Source of the DNA: Mycobacteroides abscessus ATCC 19977
GTDB taxonomy: Bacteria; Actinomycetota; Actinomycetes; Mycobacteriales; Mycobacteriaceae
Assembly: GCF_000069185.1 (NCBI RefSeq)
Contig: NC_010397.1
Location: forward strand, 3,658,001 to 3,722,000
DNA length: 64,000 bases
Reading direction: 5' to 3'
The position numbers and the translations under genes were made by a program. Numbering within the stretch: the first letter of the stretch is position 1; the number at the start of each line of letters is the position of its first letter. Below are positions 36,291-45,500 of the stretch, in pieces. The notes below the pieces were generated by a model. The model was not told the DNA's origin and ran no database searches. It was given only the letters and a program-made list of their open reading frames with translations.

Positions 36291-36881
36291 GTGAACACGT
36301 CAACCACCCCGTTGCGCCTCGCCGTGATCTGCGCCAGCACCCGCGACGGCCGGTTCGGCCCGACCGTGGCGAACTGGATCGCACAGAGCGCACGCACCCA
36401 CCCTGCCTTTGACGTTGGATACATCGACCTTGCGGATTACCCTCTGCCCCTCCATCTTTCCAAGCGGCCGGGGACGCAGGACACCGCTCAGCTGGCGAGG
36501 GTGACTGCTCGATTACGCATTGCCGACGCGTTTCTGGTGGTCACGCCGGAGTACAACCACAGTTTCCCCGCCCCGCTGAAGAACCTGATCGACTGGCATC
36601 ACAGCGAATGGCAGGCCAAGCCGGTCGGATTCACCTCATACGGCGGCATGTCGGGCGGATTGCGCGCCATTGAGCAACTGCGATTGGTATTCGCCGAGCT
36701 CCATGCGGTGACCACCCGGGACGTGGTGAGCTTCCACGGCGTCTGGAGCCAGTTCGACGAAGACGGCAGACTCACCGACAGCCGCGACGCCGAAACGGCC
36801 GCCAAGACGATGCTCGACGAATTGGCATGGTGGGGCGCCGCGCTGCGCACGGCGCGTGAGCACTCGCCTTACGCCTGGTGA
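36291..36881 (+). CDS. NADPH-dependent FMN reductase family protein
   Basis: A 196-residue flavodoxin-fold protein from GTG 36291; GTG 36264 would add nine residues. Seen: RLAVICASTRDGRFGPTVANW (FMN phosphate loop), LVVTPEYNHSFPAPLKNLIDW and FTSYGGMSGGLRAIEQLR. The family reduces FMN, quinones or azo compounds with NAD(P)H. Convergent with lat; no functional link is visible. Confidence 0.92.
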   Translation: MNTSTTPLRLAVICASTRDGRFGPTVANWIAQSARTHPAFDVGYIDLADYPLPLHLSKRPGTQDTAQLARVTARLRIADAFLVVTPEYNHSFPAPLKNLIDWHHSEWQAKPVGFTSYGGMSGGLRAIEQLRLVFAELHAVTTRDVVSFHGVWSQFDEDGRLTDSRDAETAAKTMLDELAWWGAALRTAREHSPYAW

Positions 36882-36909
36882 CTGACCTTGTGCTCTTCGC
36901 GCAATGCGC

Positions 36910-38277
36910 TCATCGCAGCGCCAACACGCGTGATACCGCGGCCACCGCGGCGTCGATCTCCTCGGCGCTGACAATCAGCGGCGGCCGGAACCGAACGCTG
37001 TTCTCGCCGCTGGGCAGCAAAATGACGCGCTCATCGGCCCAGAGGCGCTGCACCAGATGATCGCGCTCTTCGGCAGTCGGAAGACTGAACGCACACATCA
37101 GGCCCCGGCCGCGGACGTCGCCGACCGCGTCATGGCGCACCGCCAGCGTCTGCAGACGTTCGAGTAGATACTCACCCATCCGCATCGCGTTCGCGAAAAG
37201 GCGCTGCGCCTCAACCACTTCCAAGATGCGACGGGACCGCACCATGTCGACCAGGTTGCCGCCCCACGTGGAGTTGATACGAGAGCTGACGGCAAAGACG
37301 TTGTCGTCAACCTCGTCGACGCGTCCACCCGCCATCACGCCACATACCTGGGTCTTCTTCCCGAAGGCCACGACGTCGGGGATCACACCCAGTTGCTGGA
37401 ATGCCCAGGCCGTCCCGGTGAGCCCGCACCCGGTCTGCACCTCGTCGAAGATGAACAGGGCATCATTCTCGTGACACAGCGCACGCATGGCGTGGAAGAA
37501 CTCCGGACGGAAGTGGTGATCGCCGCCCTCGCCCTGAATCGGTTCGGCGATGAAACAAGCTATGTCGTGCGGGTTTTCGGCGAAGGCGCGCCGCGCTTGC
37601 GCTAATGCCGAGGCTTCCAGGGCCTCGATATCGGCGCCCGGTCGCAGATAGGGCGCATCGATCCGCGGCCAGTCGAACTTAGGGAATCGTGCAACCTTGT
37701 TGGGGTCGGTGTTGGTCAGCGACATGGTGTATCCGCTGCGGCCATGAAATGCCTCGCGTAGGTGTAATACCTTGGTGCCCAACGACGCATCAATTCCGTG
37801 CGCCTCGTTCCAACGACTCTTCCAGTCGAATGCCACCTTCAGCGCGTTCTCGACGGCCAGCGCGCCGCCGTCGACGAAGAACAGATGCGGAAGGGCAGGA
37901 TCACCCAGAACCCGCGCGAATGTGTCGACAAAACGAGCCATCTCGACGGTGTAGATGTCGGAATTGCTCGGCTTGTTGATGGCAGCCGTGGCCAGTTCGG
38001 CACGGAACTCATCGTCCTCGGCCAGCATCGGATGGTTCATGCCCAGCGCTGATGAGGCGAAGAAGGTGAACATGTCGAGATAGTCGGTTCCGTCGCGAGC
38101 ATCCACCAGGTGCGCCCCATGGGAACGCTCCAGATCGAGCACGAGGTCCATCCCGTCGGCCAGAATGCTGCGGCGCAGCACGTCGTGCACTCGGTCCGGT
38201 GTCACCGGATCGGGGCGCGTTGCCTGGTCACCGTGCGTCGGGCCGGCCTGGAACCCAGGAAAGATCAGTGCGGTCAT
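36910..38277 (-). CDS. lat: L-lysine 6-transaminase Lat
   Basis: A 455-residue class III PLP aminotransferase. Seen: DGTDYLDMFTFFASSALGMNHP, AFHGRSGYTMSLTNTDP, EPIQGEGGDHHFRPEFF, the PLP-contact DEVQTGCGLTGT and the Schiff-base Lys in FGKKTQVCG. It converts lysine and 2-oxoglutarate to 2-aminoadipate semialdehyde (piperideine-6-carboxylate) and glutamate. It lies 52 nt downstream of lrpA and is linked to hglS and pcd, which encode later steps. In M. tuberculosis lat is strongly induced in starvation and controlled by LrpA. Confidence 0.96.
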   Translation of the reverse strand: MTALIFPGFQAGPTHGDQATRPDPVTPDRVHDVLRRSILADGMDLVLDLERSHGAHLVDARDGTDYLDMFTFFASSALGMNHPMLAEDDEFRAELATAAINKPSNSDIYTVEMARFVDTFARVLGDPALPHLFFVDGGALAVENALKVAFDWKSRWNEAHGIDASLGTKVLHLREAFHGRSGYTMSLTNTDPNKVARFPKFDWPRIDAPYLRPGADIEALEASALAQARRAFAENPHDIACFIAEPIQGEGGDHHFRPEFFHAMRALCHENDALFIFDEVQTGCGLTGTAWAFQQLGVIPDVVAFGKKTQVCGVMAGGRVDEVDDNVFAVSSRINSTWGGNLVDMVRSRRILEVVEAQRLFANAMRMGEYLLERLQTLAVRHDAVGDVRGRGLMCAFSLPTAEERDHLVQRLWADERVILLPSGENSVRFRPPLIVSAEEIDAAVAAVSRVLALR

Positions 38278-38329
38278 AGAGCCACACTAACGCAGTATTT
38301 ACGACTTCTCTACATATCAACAAGAATTT
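38278..38329. promoter_or_regulatory. AT-rich lrpA-lat gap, probable lat promoter/Lrp site
   Basis: Fifty-two nucleotides, clearly AT-richer than the surroundings (ATTTACGACTTCTCTACATA and AACAAGAATTTTTAC), separate the lrpA stop from the lat start. Lrp-type regulators bind degenerate AT-rich sites, so this is a likely control region, but no consensus can be fixed. Confidence 0.4.
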
Positions 38330-38806
38330 TTACGGCACAAGCTGGCGGCCATCGTAAAAAGTTTGTAAGATGATGGTGCTTCGCGTGCGAACATTGGCGG
38401 TGGTGCGGATCAGCTGCAGCAGCTCCTCGAGCGCACGCGGTGACGGCACCCGCACCAGGAGGACGTAACTCTCCTCGCCTGCCACCGAATAGCACGACTC
38501 GATGGCGTCGATGTGCTCAAGCCGCGCAGGAGCATCATCGGGTTGAGAAGGATCGAGAGGGGTGATTGCCACGAACGCCGACAACAGCTGGCCGACCGAC
38601 TCCGGATTGACCCGCGCCGCGTACCCGGCGAGCACCCCCCGAGCTTCCAGTCTCCGTACGCGGGTTTGCACCGCCGAGATCGACAGTCCCGCCTTGGCGG
38701 CCAAATGCGCGAGAGTAGCCCGGCCATCGCGAGCCAACTCGCGCACCAGAATTCGATCGACATCGTCGAGCGGTCGCTCGGGCGTCCTCTCGGAATCCAC
38801 AGTCAC
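38330..38806 (-). CDS. lrpA: Lrp/AsnC-family regulator LrpA
   Basis: A 158-residue Lrp-type protein. The N-terminal helix-turn-helix is DRILVRELARDGRATLAHLA with AGLSISAVQTRVRRLEARGV, followed by a RAM ligand domain (IDAIESCYSVAGEESYVLLV). It senses amino acids and controls lat in M. tuberculosis (Rv3291c). It is divergent from hglS, so it can regulate both directions. Confidence 0.95.
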   Translation of the reverse strand: MTVDSERTPERPLDDVDRILVRELARDGRATLAHLAAKAGLSISAVQTRVRRLEARGVLAGYAARVNPESVGQLLSAFVAITPLDPSQPDDAPARLEHIDAIESCYSVAGEESYVLLVRVPSPRALEELLQLIRTTANVRTRSTIILQTFYDGRQLVP

Positions 38807-38884
38807 GGGGGCAGAGTACCGCGACCAGGCAGAACAAGGAACGGACTTGCACAGGCCAATCGCCTCAACTCAGGGACGAATTCG
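38807..38884. promoter_or_regulatory. Divergent control region lrpA / hglS
   Basis: A 78-nt gap between divergent starts carries the promoters of both lrpA and the hglS-pcd operon. No convincing -10/-35 pair or Lrp consensus can be named by eye. Confidence 0.4.
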
Positions 38885-40192
38885 ATGACCGCCCTGGTGC
38901 AGCGCTGGGAGCTCCGCGCCCGCTTCGCCGGGGCGCTCTCGCAGATGTACGGGACAGAGGTTCCCGCGTACAACACCTTGGTGGAGGTGAGCACCGCGGT
39001 AAACCAGACTTACGCCACAACGCATCCGGATGCCGAGCGTCTCGGGTCCATCCAGCGTGTGACCGCGGAACGCCATGGGGCGATTCGGGTGGGCAGCCCC
39101 CGCGAACTGGCTGCCGTTGCCGATCTATTCGAGGCGTTCGGGATGTATCCCGTCGACTTCTATGACTTGCGTGATGCCGCGTCGCCCGTGCCGGTGGTCT
39201 CCACCGCATTCCGGCCGATCGATGAAAATGAGCTGGCGCTCAACCCCTTCCGGGTATTCACGTCGATGCTGGCCACCGCCGATCGCCGTTTCTTCGACCC
39301 GGACTTGCGTGGGCGGGTGGAGAATTTCGTGAGACAACGAGAGCTGTTCGACCCGGCGCTGCTCGCCCACGCACGGCTGATCAGCGCAGCGGGCGGCTCC
39401 ACGCCGGCACAGGCCGATGACTTCATCGCAGAGGCTGTCAACGCCTTCGCATTGTCGTCGGCGCCCATCGACCGCGCTTGGTACGACGAACTTTCCGCGG
39501 TTTCCCCGGTCGCCGCTGATATCGCTGGGGTGGCCCGCACACATATCAACCACCTCACCCCGCGGGTGCTCGATATCGATGATCTCTACCGCCGAATGAC
39601 CGCACGCGGCGTCACCATGATCGAGGCGATCCAGGGCCCACCCCGCTGGCACGGGCCCGAGGTCCTGCTGCGGCAGACATCGTTCCGGGCATTGGCTGAG
39701 CCGCGATGTTTCCGCATGAGTGACGGTTCGGTGGGAAGCGACACGCTGCGGGTGCGATTCGGCGAGGTCGAGGCCCGGGGCATTGCGCTCACTCCCGCGG
39801 GCCGCGGTCGCTACGACGACGCCGTGGCCGCCATCGACACCGCTCAGGCAGATCCCGAACAGGCCGCGTCCATGTGGGCCAGCTATTTTCCTGACACCGA
39901 GGCCGGACTCGATGAGCAGGGACTCGCATACTTCCGCACCGAAATGGCCCCCGGAGGACAAATCGTGCGCAGCCCCATCGTGTACGAGGACTTCCTGCCA
40001 CGCTCAGCCGCCGGCATCTTCCGGTCAAACCTCGATGGCGACGGCGCATATGGAGACGGTGCCGATGAATCGGTCACCGCCTACTCGAAGGAATGGATGT
40101 CCGGCGCCATCGGCCGGGAGATCCACGATCCATATGCGCTGTACGCCGCTATCGCCGCACAATCCGATCTCACGACAGGAGCGACCCGATGA
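38885..40192 (+). CDS. hglS: 2-oxoadipate dioxygenase/decarboxylase HglS (DUF1338, Rv3292-like)
   Basis: A 435-residue DUF1338/YdcJ-family protein from ATG 38885. Family signatures: YNTLVEVSTAVNQ, RHGAIRVG with H64 and R68, ARTHINHLTPRVLDIDDLY with H220/H223, and RFGEVEARGIALTPAGR with E294. These match the His-His-Glu iron site and substrate Arg of HglS. HglS converts 2-oxoadipate to D-2-hydroxyglutarate and CO2 in bacterial lysine catabolism. Flanked by lat/lrpA and pcd, it supplies a later step of the same route. The upstream open frame overlapping lrpA is not coding. ATGA couples it to pcd. Confidence 0.9.
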   Translation: MTALVQRWELRARFAGALSQMYGTEVPAYNTLVEVSTAVNQTYATTHPDAERLGSIQRVTAERHGAIRVGSPRELAAVADLFEAFGMYPVDFYDLRDAASPVPVVSTAFRPIDENELALNPFRVFTSMLATADRRFFDPDLRGRVENFVRQRELFDPALLAHARLISAAGGSTPAQADDFIAEAVNAFALSSAPIDRAWYDELSAVSPVAADIAGVARTHINHLTPRVLDIDDLYRRMTARGVTMIEAIQGPPRWHGPEVLLRQTSFRALAEPRCFRMSDGSVGSDTLRVRFGEVEARGIALTPAGRGRYDDAVAAIDTAQADPEQAASMWASYFPDTEAGLDEQGLAYFRTEMAPGGQIVRSPIVYEDFLPRSAAGIFRSNLDGDGAYGDGADESVTAYSKEWMSGAIGREIHDPYALYAAIAAQSDLTTGATR

Positions 40193-41751
40193 CCACGACA
40201 CTGCCTGCCCCCTCCCCTGGCGTACTGCCATCGGCCGACGAATTGCGCACCAGGGCGCAGAACGCACTCCGCTGGATCGGTGCGGACGTGGAACTCAACA
40301 CCGAACCGCCTGTCGGGGACCAAGGCGTCACCGTCCGCACTCCCATCACCGGTGACACGCTCTTCATCCTCACCGCGAGTTCGAAAGACGATGTCGACAC
40401 GGCAATAGCCGAAGCTGCCCAGGCATTTTCGCAATGGCGCACCACCCCCGGGCCCATACGCGGCGCGTTGGTGGCCCGTCTAGGTGAGCTGCTGGTCGAG
40501 CACAAAAAGGATCTGGCCGAGTTGGTCACCATCGAGGCCGGGAAGATCGTCTCCGAGGCCCTCGGCGAGGTACAGGAGATGATCGACATCTGCCAGTTCG
40601 CAGTCGGGCTCTCCCGGCAGCTGTACGGCAAGACCATGGCCTCCGAGCGCGCGGGACATCGCCTCATGGAGTCCTGGCATCCGCTCGGCGTTGTCGGCGT
40701 CATCTCCGCATTCAACTTCCCCGTCGCCGTCTGGTCGTGGAACACCGCGATCGCCCTGGTTTGCGGTGACACGGTGGTGTGGAAGCCCTCCGAGCTGACG
40801 CCGTTGACTGCTGTTGCCTGCCAGGCACTTTTGGACCGTGCGGCCGCCGACGTGGGGGCACCACCGCAGGTCAGCCGATTGATCCAGGGCGGCCGCGAGG
40901 TGGGTGAGCAACTCGTCGACGATCCGCGCATCGCGCTGGTGAGCGCTACCGGCTCGGTGCGGATGGGCCAGCAGGTCGGCCCGCGGGTGGCCGCCCGCTT
41001 CGGCCGGTCGCTGCTCGAATTGGGCGGCAATAACGCCGCGATCGTCACTCCGTCGGCCGACTTGGACCTCGCGGTGCGGGGCATTGTGTTCTCCGCTGCG
41101 GGAACCGCGGGCCAACGGTGTACCACACTGCGACGATTGATCGTTCACCGTTCCATTGCCGACGGATTGGTCGAACGCATCGTCCATGCCTATGGTCAGC
41201 TACCGGTGGGCAGCCCCTTCGACGAGCAGACCCTGATAGGCCCACTGATCAACGACAAGGCGTTCCGCGATATGCAGGACGCGCTGGAAACCGCTCGTGC
41301 ACAAGGCGGAACCGTGGTCGGTGGCGAACGCCGCGAGCTGGGTGACGGTTCGTTTTATGTCACCCCTGCCGTGGTCCGGATGCCCGAGCAGAGTGACGTC
41401 GTGCACCGGGAAACCTTCGCCCCCATCTTGTATGTCCTCGACTACGACACGCTCGACGAGGCGATTGCACTGAACAACGCAGTGCCCCAGGGACTTTCCT
41501 CAGCGATCTTCACCCTTGACATGCGTGAGGCCGAACGCTTCCTGGCCGCTGACGGATCCGACTGTGGAATCGCGAACGTCAACATCGGTACCTCGGGAGC
41601 CGAGATCGGCGGAGCGTTCGGTGGAGAGAAGGAAACCGGCGGTGGCCGCGAGTCGGGATCCGATTCCTGGAAGGCCTACATGCGACGCGTCACCAACACC
41701 GTCAACTACTCGACGGAACTGCCGTTGGCCCAAGGAGTTCACTTCGGCTGA
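40189..41751 (+). CDS. pcd: Piperideine-6-carboxylate / aminoadipate-semialdehyde dehydrogenase Pcd
   Basis: A 520-residue aldehyde dehydrogenase. Seen: GVISAFNFPVAVWSWNTAIA (NAD site), ATGSVRMGQQV, the catalytic Glu in LLELGGNNAAIV, the catalytic Cys in AAGTAGQRCTTLRRL and ETFAPILYVLDYD. It oxidises piperideine-6-carboxylate, the Lat product, to 2-aminoadipate. ATG 40189 has AGGAGCG upstream and overlaps the hglS stop. Homologue of Rv3293. Confidence 0.95.
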   Translation: MTTTLPAPSPGVLPSADELRTRAQNALRWIGADVELNTEPPVGDQGVTVRTPITGDTLFILTASSKDDVDTAIAEAAQAFSQWRTTPGPIRGALVARLGELLVEHKKDLAELVTIEAGKIVSEALGEVQEMIDICQFAVGLSRQLYGKTMASERAGHRLMESWHPLGVVGVISAFNFPVAVWSWNTAIALVCGDTVVWKPSELTPLTAVACQALLDRAAADVGAPPQVSRLIQGGREVGEQLVDDPRIALVSATGSVRMGQQVGPRVAARFGRSLLELGGNNAAIVTPSADLDLAVRGIVFSAAGTAGQRCTTLRRLIVHRSIADGLVERIVHAYGQLPVGSPFDEQTLIGPLINDKAFRDMQDALETARAQGGTVVGGERRELGDGSFYVTPAVVRMPEQSDVVHRETFAPILYVLDYDTLDEAIALNNAVPQGLSSAIFTLDMREAERFLAADGSDCGIANVNIGTSGAEIGGAFGGEKETGGGRESGSDSWKAYMRRVTNTVNYSTELPLAQGVHFG

Positions 41752-41807
41752 TCGGCAAGCAGATCGGCGGGCTAACCGATCTCGCCAAGTCCGGCGCGGT
41801 CGACTAG

Positions 41808-41813
41808 TAAAAT
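41808..41813 (+). promoter_or_regulatory. Candidate -10 (TAAAAT) for the TetR gene
   Basis: TAAAAT in TAGTAAAATCGTGGGGATG ends 7 nt before ATG 41821 without room for a ribosome site, pointing to a leaderless transcript and to 41821 as the start. Confidence 0.45.
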
Positions 41814-41820
41814 CGTGGGG

Positions 41821-42501
41821 ATGACCGACGACTCCGATGCAGTTCGCCCGAGCGGCGCATCGCCTCGTCGTCGGCTCACTCCAGAAGATCGCCGCGCCGA
41901 GCTCCTCGACTTCGGCACCCAGCTATTTGGTGAGCGTCACTATGACGACGTCCGCATGGACGAGGTAGCTGAACAGGCCGGTGTCTCGCGGGCGCTGCTG
42001 TACCGCTACTTCCCCGACAAGCGCGCGTTCTACACGGCAGTCATGCAGGCCGAGTACGACAGGCTCTATGACGCCACGATCTCACTCGACATGGACCAAA
42101 CGCTTTCCGGTTTCGAGCGGCTGCGGCGCACTCTGCTGGTCTACCTGCATTACCAGGAAGAACATCCCTTCGCGCCCGTGACGGTCTTCCGGATGATCGA
42201 TTCGGCCGACCCCACGGTGATGGCCATCGAGCAGCAGGAATACGACAAGCAGACCGATCGCATCATGGCCGTCGTCGATCATGTGGCCGGTGACGAGATG
42301 ACGCCGGCGCTGGTGACCGACCTGAAGGTGGTCATTCGGGCCTGGCTGGCCTTCAACCAGGAATTGGCCCGGCAGCGCGCCCTCAACCCCGAACTGGATG
42401 TCGATTGGCTCGCCGATACCTCCGCGCACGCCATGATCGATGCGGTGCGCCGGATGCCGAACATCCCGCAGGCGGTGGTCGACCTCATGGGCGCTGATTA
42501 A
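41821..42501 (+). CDS. TetR-family regulator (Rv3295-like)
   Basis: A 226-residue TetR protein from ATG 41821. The N-terminal helix-turn-helix is MDEVAEQAGVSRALLYRYFP with DKRAFYTAV. The C-terminal ligand domain is TetR_C-like (FERLRRTLLVYLHYQEEHPF, IRAWLAFNQEL). It stands between pcd and lhr as in M. tuberculosis. Its targets are not evident; regulation of lhr or itself is possible. Confidence 0.93.
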   Translation: MTDDSDAVRPSGASPRRRLTPEDRRAELLDFGTQLFGERHYDDVRMDEVAEQAGVSRALLYRYFPDKRAFYTAVMQAEYDRLYDATISLDMDQTLSGFERLRRTLLVYLHYQEEHPFAPVTVFRMIDSADPTVMAIEQQEYDKQTDRIMAVVDHVAGDEMTPALVTDLKVVIRAWLAFNQELARQRALNPELDVDWLADTSAHAMIDAVRRMPNIPQAVVDLMGAD

Positions 42502-42530
42502 TTGTCGGTCCCTCTTGGCACGATGACCTG

Positions 42531-45500
42531 ATGAGCAGCGAGCCCGGTCCACTCGCCCGGTTCTCGGCGCCCACCCGGGAATGGTTCACCGAATCATTCC
42601 CGACGCCCACGCGGGCACAGTCCGGCGCGTGGCAGTCCATCGCCAACGGCGATAACACCCTCGTCATCGCGCCCACCGGGTCCGGCAAGACCCTCGCGGC
42701 ATTCCTGTGGGCCATCGACACCCTGGTGCAGGAGAAGGAGGCCGAGGCTGCGGCTGAATCTCGCCGACTTCGCGGGTCCAGGGTCCTGTACGTGTCGCCG
42801 CTCAAGGCACTTGCCGTTGACGTCGAGCGGAACCTGCGCGCCCCGCTGGCCGGCATTGCCCGCACCGCGGCACGGATGGGCCTCCCCGAACCAGCCATCA
42901 CTATCGGCGTGCGATCCGGCGATACGCCCGCGCAGCGCCGCCGCACGTTGATCTCCTCACCCCCGGACATTCTCATCACCACACCCGAGTCGCTCTACTT
43001 GATGCTGACCTCCGCCGCACGCGAGACCCTGGACACGGTGCGGACCGTCATTGTCGACGAGGTGCACGCGGTGGCCGGCACCAAGCGGGGGGCGCATCTG
43101 GCGCTCTCACTGGAGCGCCTGGACGAACGGCTTTCTCAGCCGGCACAACGAATTGGCCTTTCGGCGACGGTGAAGCCCGCCGCAGAAGTCGCGCGGTTTC
43201 TGTCCGGCCGCGCCCCCGCCACTGTTGTCGCTCCGGCGAGCCCCAAGACCTTCGATCTGTCGGTCGTCGTGCCCGTCTCCGATATGAGTGCTCCGGAAAG
43301 TTTTCCGGAGCCGGAAGCCAGCCCTGATTCGACTCGGGGCGGCGCGACCTCCCTGTGGCCTCATGTCGAGCAACGCATCGTCGATCTCATCGAGGCGCAC
43401 CGGTCGAGCATCGTCTTCGCCAACTCACGCCGCCTCGCTGAGCGGCTTACCGCCCGGTTCAATGAGATTCACGCTGAGCGGCTCGGCCTCGACCTCACTC
43501 CCATGCCCAATCCCGACGTACCGGGAGGGCCGCCGGCGCACATCATGGGCAGTGGCCAGACCTACGGCGCGGCTCCCTTGCTGGCGAGGGCACATCACGG
43601 CTCGGTAAGCAAGGAACAGCGCGCCGACATCGAAGATGATCTGAAGACCGGGCGGCTCAAATGCGTGGTGGCCACCAGCAGCCTGGAACTCGGGATCGAT
43701 ATGGGCGCCGTGGATCTGGTGGTGCAAGTGGAGGCGCCGCCGTCGGTGGCCAGTGGACTGCAGCGGATCGGCCGCGCCGGGCACCAGGTGGGCGAGGTGT
43801 CTCGGGGTGTGCTGTTCCCCAAGCACCGCACCGATTTGTTGGGCTGCGCGGTCACCGTGCGACGCATGCTCGACGGCGATATCGAGACGCTGCAGGTGCC
43901 CGCCAACCCGCTCGACATCCTGGCCCAGCACACGGTGGCAGCGTGTGCTCTCGAATCCATGGATGTCGAGAAGTGGTTCGATGTGGTCAGACGAAGCGCC
44001 CCCTTCACCTCCTTACCGCGCAGCGCATTTGATGCGGTTCTCGACCTACTCAGCGGCAAGTACCCCTCTACCGATTTCGCCGAGTTACGACCGCGCGTCG
44101 TATACGACAGAGACGAAGGAACACTCACCGGACGGCCCGGCGCGCAACGGCTGGCAGTCACCTCCGGAGGTGCGATACCCGATCGCGGTTTGTTCACGGT
44201 ATATATGTATGCGGGCGCCGAGGGCGAGAAGCCTTCGCGGGTAGGCGAACTCGACGAGGAAATGGTTTACGAATCACGGCCAGGAGACGTGATTTCGCTG
44301 GGCGCGACCAGCTGGCGTATTACCGAGATCACGCATGAGCGGGTGGTGGTGGTCCCGGCATTCGGCCAGCCGGGCCGACTGCCCTTCTGGCGCGGCGACT
44401 CGGTAGGACGCCCCGCCGAGCTCGGCATCGCGCTGGGCCAACTCACCGGTGAGCTGGCCTCCGCGCGCGATGCCGAGTTTGACAAGCGCTGCGCCGCGAT
44501 GGGATTCGACGACTTTGCGACGGGTAACCTACGTACGCTATTGACCGATCAGCTGCGGTCGACGGGCGCCGTCCCCACCGATACCACGCTGATCGTCGAG
44601 CGGTTCCGCGACGAGCTTGGCGACTGGCGCATCGTGCTGCACTGCCCCTATGGGCTACGGGTCAACGGCCCGCTGGCGCTGGCGATCTCTGACCGGCTCC
44701 AGCAGCGCTACGGCGTCAGCGAGTCACCCACCGCCACCGACGACGGCATCGTGGTGCGTCTGCCCGATACCGATGACAGCCCACCCGGGGCAGATCTTTT
44801 CGTCTTCGACGCCGCGGAGATCGAGTCGATCGTGACACGGGAGGTCGGCGGGTCGGCATTGTTCGCCGCACGGTTCCGCGAATGCGCGGCGCGCGCCCTG
44901 CTGCTGCCCCGCCGCACACCCGGACGCCGATCGCCGCTGTGGCAGCAGCGGCAGCGGGCCGCCCAACTGCTGGACGTCGCGCGTAAACATTCCGATTTCC
45001 CGATGGTCCTGGAGGCATTGCGCGAATGCCTGCAAGACGTGTACGACATCAGCACCCTGGTGCGATTGATGTCGGGTATCGAGCAACGGAGAATCCGGAT
45101 CGTCGAGGTACAGACCGACACGCCCTCACCCTTCGCTGCCGCCCAATTATTCAGCTACATCGGCGGGTTCATGTACGACGAGGATCGTCCGCTGGCCGAG
45201 CGCCGTGCGGCGGCCCTCTCGCTGGACACCAATCTGCTGGCCGAGCTCATGGGCCGCGTGGAACTGCGTGAGCTGCTCGACCCGGCGGTCATCGACGCCA
45301 CCGAACGCCAACTGCAGCACCTCGCCGAAGAGCGCAAGGCCCGCGACGCCGAAGCCCTGGCCGATCTGTTCCGGCTACTCGGCCCCCTGACCGCCGAAGA
45401 GATCGCACAGCGCTGCGCCGGGCCCGGAGCCGCCTGGCTGGATGAGCTCGTCTCCGCGCGGAGGGTGGTCGGGACAAGCTACGGACAACGCAGCTGGTGG

